NCBI GenBank assembly: GCA_026874595.1
Contig: CM049309.1
Coordinates: 44,469,079 to 44,533,078, forward strand
Origin: Sipunculus nudus
Lineage: Eukaryota > Annelida > Sipuncula > Golfingiida > Sipunculidae
Direction of reading: 5' to 3'
Length of the DNA: 64,000 nt
Positions 60,501 through 64,000 of the stretch are shown in pieces; position 1 is the stretch's first letter, and each line of letters opens with the position of its first letter. The translations under genes and the position numbers were made by a program. The notes beneath the pieces are model-generated. The model was given only the letters and a program-made list of their open reading frames with translations. It was not told where the DNA came from and did not search any database.

Positions 60501-62915
60501 TCTAAATACCTGCAAAAATAAAATGCAAAACTGACCCTTAACACAAATTACTTAAATAACAAGTGACCCATGGGTCATGTAGCTCAGCTGATTGACCAGT
60601 TGGTATTGGAAATAGTGTGATACTAAATGGATTTTTGATGGATGTCAAGTAAAAATCTTCTAGGTCCAAAGGTTATGATTTGTACCTTGTAAATGGATGA
60701 CTGCTTTTATGGTCTAAATATAGGGGGGAATGTGTAAAAATTCTAAAAAAAAATACAGGTGGTGCCACCAGTCTGCAGAAACAGTTGAAGCACTCTATGA
60801 GCAATATGAATGCAAAGAATCATAGTGATCAATGCATTAGTTGTTCAGATACTGTAGCTTATGTATCAAACTTTTAATAATTCTGGGGGGTACTTATGAT
60901 CCCCATTGCTCATAGGATATAAGGGTAACAGAGACCTAATTTCAGGTTTCCAAGGAGATTTTTCATAGACCTCCCTGGATGTCAAGTAGGAAAATCAAGG
61001 TCAAGAGGTTCAAGTTTGTGCTCTGTTAACAGAAGACAGCTTCTTATAGTGTCGCCACCAGGAACTGATGAAACACCCCATGGTCAATAATCATGCAAAG
61101 AATCATGATGATCAATGCACTGGTTATTCATATACTGTAGGATTGTTTCAAATTTTTGAAGCACAGACGGCAGGACCGCCAATGGACAAAGAGTGACTGC
61201 TATAGCTGAATGAGAAACTTTCATTGAAAAAAAAACTTATTTGTCTGAATATAAATGACCCTGATTAGAGTTCAGTCCATCCGCATCAAGATTTGATCTG
61301 ACAATAGTTGCTGGGTCATGTTGTCAGAATCAACTGCTGAGCAAGACTTCCTGGACATGTTTGTTACAGGAACTGCCATCTAGTGGGTGACTTCATAACT
61401 AAATCAATTATGGACAAAAGTTCAAAATTGATATTTACAACAATTTAGTAAAGTTCGACAAAAGGAAGACACTCTCCATATAATAATAACAACACAAGAT
61501 ATGAATGGTGATTAAATACTGAAACTAAGAATGGTATATTAATGCAAACCTCACTGGACCTGGTGTAGTCAGCCGGGGCAATAGGTCCAGCTGGAGCAGT
61601 AATCCACAAATTACCGTGGTAGTCCAGGCTGCAGTCATTACAGCCTTGCATTACATTATCTGCAGAATCTTTCTTGCAAACCTGCAAATTTAAATTCAAA
61701 ATTCTATTACAAATATTTGCAACTCAACTGTACCAAGGACATTATGGCCATGCACATTTATATTATTTGCAAATTAGCTAGTTACAGAGATGTCCTTTGT
61801 AACATCAGCTCACATAAACCTGTAGCTCCTGACAAGACAGGTGATTGGGCTATTTCATTTCACCTCAAGAAAAATATTAATTGAAGAATAGCAAAATATA
61901 CTCAACTATTTTTATAATGATAATCAGTCCACATAAAAATTAATGGGTCATACAATCTTGTTGAAATAACTATATGGTTCTTCAAGTAATCCAATCATGC
62001 TGTATAAAATACAATTATTGTTACCATAATATCTTTAGAATTCTGAATTTGTGATTCTACATCAACACTTGGGACCCATATATGACTTTATATAAGATAT
62101 GATATATCTCGTCCTTTCTGTAAATAATAACTTGTTGCCTCTGCCACGAGAATGTGTTCAATCCCATTGGTGTGTGTTTGTGTGGATCAAGGATGGACTT
62201 CCATGAATTTTCACAAATATGCAGTCACATATGCAAGAATGAACCTGGGAATATATGAATGAAATAAGTGAATGAAAACACAGTCCAGCCTTGTGCTTAA
62301 CACAATTGGCCTGCTCCACTGTTCAGGTCATGGTTGAGCGCCAAATACTTCAGTTGAGGGTGTTCAGTGGTTATCTGCATTATGACTTGTGTACAATGGC
62401 AGTTTCAAAGTATGAAATTCAGCACTGGGGTTTAAATTTTCATAGAGAGCATATGAAACGTGCTCTCAGTTCTGAGGCGAGTGTCAGTCTGCATCCAAGA
62501 ATGCCCCCCCCCCCCCAACCCAGTGGAGAATAACTTGGACACCAGAAGGGAAGAGACGAAGGGGTAGACCAAAGAAAAACTGGAGGTGGTCAGTAGTTCC
62601 TGGAATAGCAGGATGAGATGGGATGGAGTTCCTGGAAGGAGATGGAAAACATTGCCACAGATTGAGAGAGGTGGAGGGTTGTGCTCCATGGCCTAATATG
62701 TCACCATCTAGGCATGAAGAGGATAGGCAGGTAGGTAGGAGAATAACATTCATTTGAACAATATCATCTCATACCTGAGTGAAGGAGCCATCTTGCTGTA
62801 CTTTCAGTATTCCAAGTCTCATGTCAGCCACCCACAATGCATTTTGTTGGTCTACCTGACATCCTGCAGGAATACCACCATATCCATCTACGTTTGGTCT
62901 GCATAACACTGACTT
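57309..62915 (-). CDS. Diisopropylfluorophosphatase-like hydrolase, last four exons (5' partial)
   Basis: DFPase-type enzymes are six-bladed beta-propeller calcium-dependent hydrolases of the SMP-30/gluconolactonase superfamily that split P-F and related bonds; the natural substrate is not known. Exons: 62775-62915, 61550-61681, 60177-60393, 57309-57577 (TAG); about 252 residues. Blocks match squid DFPase closely: GYGGIPAGCQ, ADMRLGIL, MQGCNDC, NLWITAPAG, APADYTRS, NGIAV, LIVAET, KKLWAYDI, GPDGMDFD, LLVANWG, CPFTKPSNLHFKPGG, VTEHDNN, NGKKQYCE. Of the squid calcium and catalytic residues, Asn120 (GCNDC), Asn175 (NGIAV), Asp229 (PDGMDF) and His287 (TEHDN) all have counterparts; Glu21 would be in the missing N-terminal exon beyond the right edge. 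No signal peptide can be judged. Confidence 0.9.
58342..59838. repeat. GGTGGCGCCACC tandem family, copy 2, in DFPase-like intron
   Basis: Begins near AACTAGAATACGGGTAG and ends with the foldback ATCCGCAAAACTTCGTTTTG then GCGGAT (about 59808-59836), like copy 1. Palindromes start at 58521, 58669, 58799, 58947, 59077, 59226, 59356 and 59505, so spacing alternates 148-149 and 130: a dimeric unit of about 279 bases, repeated about four times. Confidence 0.8.
60177..60393 (-). CDS. DFPase-like third visible exon
   Basis: Seventy-two codons plus one base, from EAFGSVYCLTKDRDVVKVD through RLWGTLP, donor GTCAGT. Carries NGIAV with the calcium-ligand Asn counterpart. Confidence 0.92.
60556..61220 (-). 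mobile_element. Tandem-repeat element (HINE/pearl-like), short copy 4
   Basis: Starts ACAAGTGACCCATGGGTCAT then GTAGCTCAGCTGATTG, carries one full and one partial ~340-bp unit (GGTGGTGCCACCAGTCTGCA at 60760), and ends GCCAATGGACAAAGAGTGAC then TGCTATAGCTGAATGAG. Same orientation as copy 1. Confidence 0.55.
61550..61681 (-). CDS. DFPase-like second visible exon
   Basis: Forty-four codons, VCKKDSADNVMQGCNDC through APADYTRSSE, phase 0. The donor GTTTGC is weak but joins correctly to EAFGSVYC. Confidence 0.9.
62775..62915 (-). CDS. DFPase-like first visible exon
   Basis: Forty-seven codons, KSVLCRPNVDGYGGIPAGC through QQDGSFTQ, donor GTATGA. About 65 N-terminal residues of the family are still missing upstream. 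Confidence 0.9.
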
Positions 62916-64000
62916 CTGAAAGTGACAATTTCACATGATTTAACTTAACTAATTTGAAAATGAAATATCAAAGGCCCATATATAAATCAACTTCCAAAAG
63001 ACTATATTTCTGATCTCCATAGTTATAAAAAAAAGTTAAAGGGACCTAATCACCTATTAAGCATGTTGAATAAACACAAAAAATAGCTTCTACCCTTTGA
63101 AATAAAATAGCATCTGCCAAAATATAGCCCTGAAACCATTTCCTTACTCCTGTACAAAAGTGTAAAAAAAGTGCAACGTGTGTGATCACTGGCACCAACA
63201 TAAAAGTCATCTGAATTATCCATGTTCTTTTCAGGCTAACCACTGGTGTTTCACAACTATGCACATTCATGTTTGTACTTCCTGTTTTGGATGCCCCATG
63301 CGCATATCAAACCTGGTCACGCAGCCTTATGGTAAACAGACACGTGGACCATGTTTAGGGACACACAGAACCATAACAAGGTATTAAGCAGCTGAAAGGG
63401 AAGCACTGAGAGTGTGTGCTTGGATGGTTATCTGGGAGACTCGTGTATAAAGATAAACGGAACTGATAGTGTGAAAGAATAGGCATAATATTGCTCCTGG
63501 TTTTCACTGTAACTGTTATTTGTAAGATAAATGCACAACTCATGATCTGATTTACCATCAAATTATGTTGGTGCTAATTGGTGCCTTTGACCCCTTATGT
63601 TCACCAGACATGGAAGAGTCCAGGAAAACAACAACCAAAATGTTATAGGCATCACAGGTTGCCCTAGTAACTGGGAAATCCAAAAAGAACTCAATCTTCT
63701 TAAAGCAATATTAATTTTTTTGTTCCAATTCTCTCAAAGCTGTAAAAATGTTCAAAACAAAAGTATAGTACATCTTTTTAAATAATTACAGAAATGTTTT
63801 AATAATTCATATCCCTCACAGAAATATGATTTTCTTTTGAACAGTATTTGCATGTAAAGATGGATGGGAATTTTGGTGCACAAAGGCAATTGTATTATTT
63901 AATTATGTGCATCTTGGTAGACTCATATTTGCAACATTTATTCTCGTACTTGAATTCCACATATATGTAAATCAACAAGTATGTTACAGCTTCACTTAAT
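62916..64000 (-). other. Upstream intron of the DFPase-like gene
   Basis: No N-terminal DFPase exon (expected to encode a GAEGP-type motif) was found up to the window edge. A C run at 62503-62516, in the preceding intron 61682-62774, is the only other marked feature nearby. Confidence 0.5.

Noticed and set aside
62291-62753. Overlapping 80-89-codon frames around the C run
   Set aside because: Located in an intron of the DFPase-like gene, conflicting strands, proline or glycine runs from the homopolymer.

Overview
The window is eukaryotic nuclear DNA from an animal, most probably a mollusc and perhaps a bivalve. It is AT-rich, its genes have small exons and long introns with GT-AG ends, and it carries layered transposon debris. 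The mollusc call rests on a coding region very close to squid diisopropylfluorophosphatase and on tandem-repeat elements of a kind common in bivalve genomes. It is an inference, not a proof.

Five protein genes can be read by joining exons. (1) 508-613, minus: first coding exon of palmitoyl-protein thioesterase 1 (PPT1); the rest lies off the left edge. (2) 2419-10917, plus: UQCRH, the acidic hinge subunit of respiratory complex III, with several in-frame acidic cassette exons. (3) 19920-33604, minus: a 12-exon gene for a DUF4062-NACHT-WD-repeat protein of about 1,713 residues (NWD/TEP1-like architecture). (4) 41303-56163, plus: ATP5F1D, the F1 delta subunit of ATP synthase, four coding exons, complete. 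(5) 57309-62915, minus: the last four exons of a DFPase-like calcium-dependent beta-propeller hydrolase; its first exon(s) lie off the right edge.

The rest is mostly introns and mobile DNA. At 12.6-16.0 kb, 44.1-46.0 kb, 46.7-50.6 kb and 60.6-61.2 kb are copies of a tandem-repeat element family whose ends carry small hairpins. A second tandem family, with a regularly spaced GGTGGCGCCACC palindrome, sits at 12.8-13.95 kb and 58.3-59.8 kb. From 35.0 to 37.2 kb is a cluster of short TIR elements; two are full length (543 bp each), have 8-bp target duplications and contain a tRNA-like Pol III promoter. From 37,625 to 41,247 is a 3.6-kb long-TIR DNA transposon with an exact 9-bp target duplication, inserted 46 bp upstream of the ATP5F1D start codon. 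From 52,523 to 54,031 is a hAT-like element with an exact 8-bp target duplication. A small MITE family with TTAAGGCC ends has four copies.

Two of the genes (UQCRH and ATP5F1D) encode nuclear subunits of oxidative phosphorylation; both have an ETS-type GGAA motif next to the start, and they flank the NACHT-WD gene. PPT1 and UQCRH are head to head. No CRISPR array, no rRNA and no convincing functional tRNA gene was seen.
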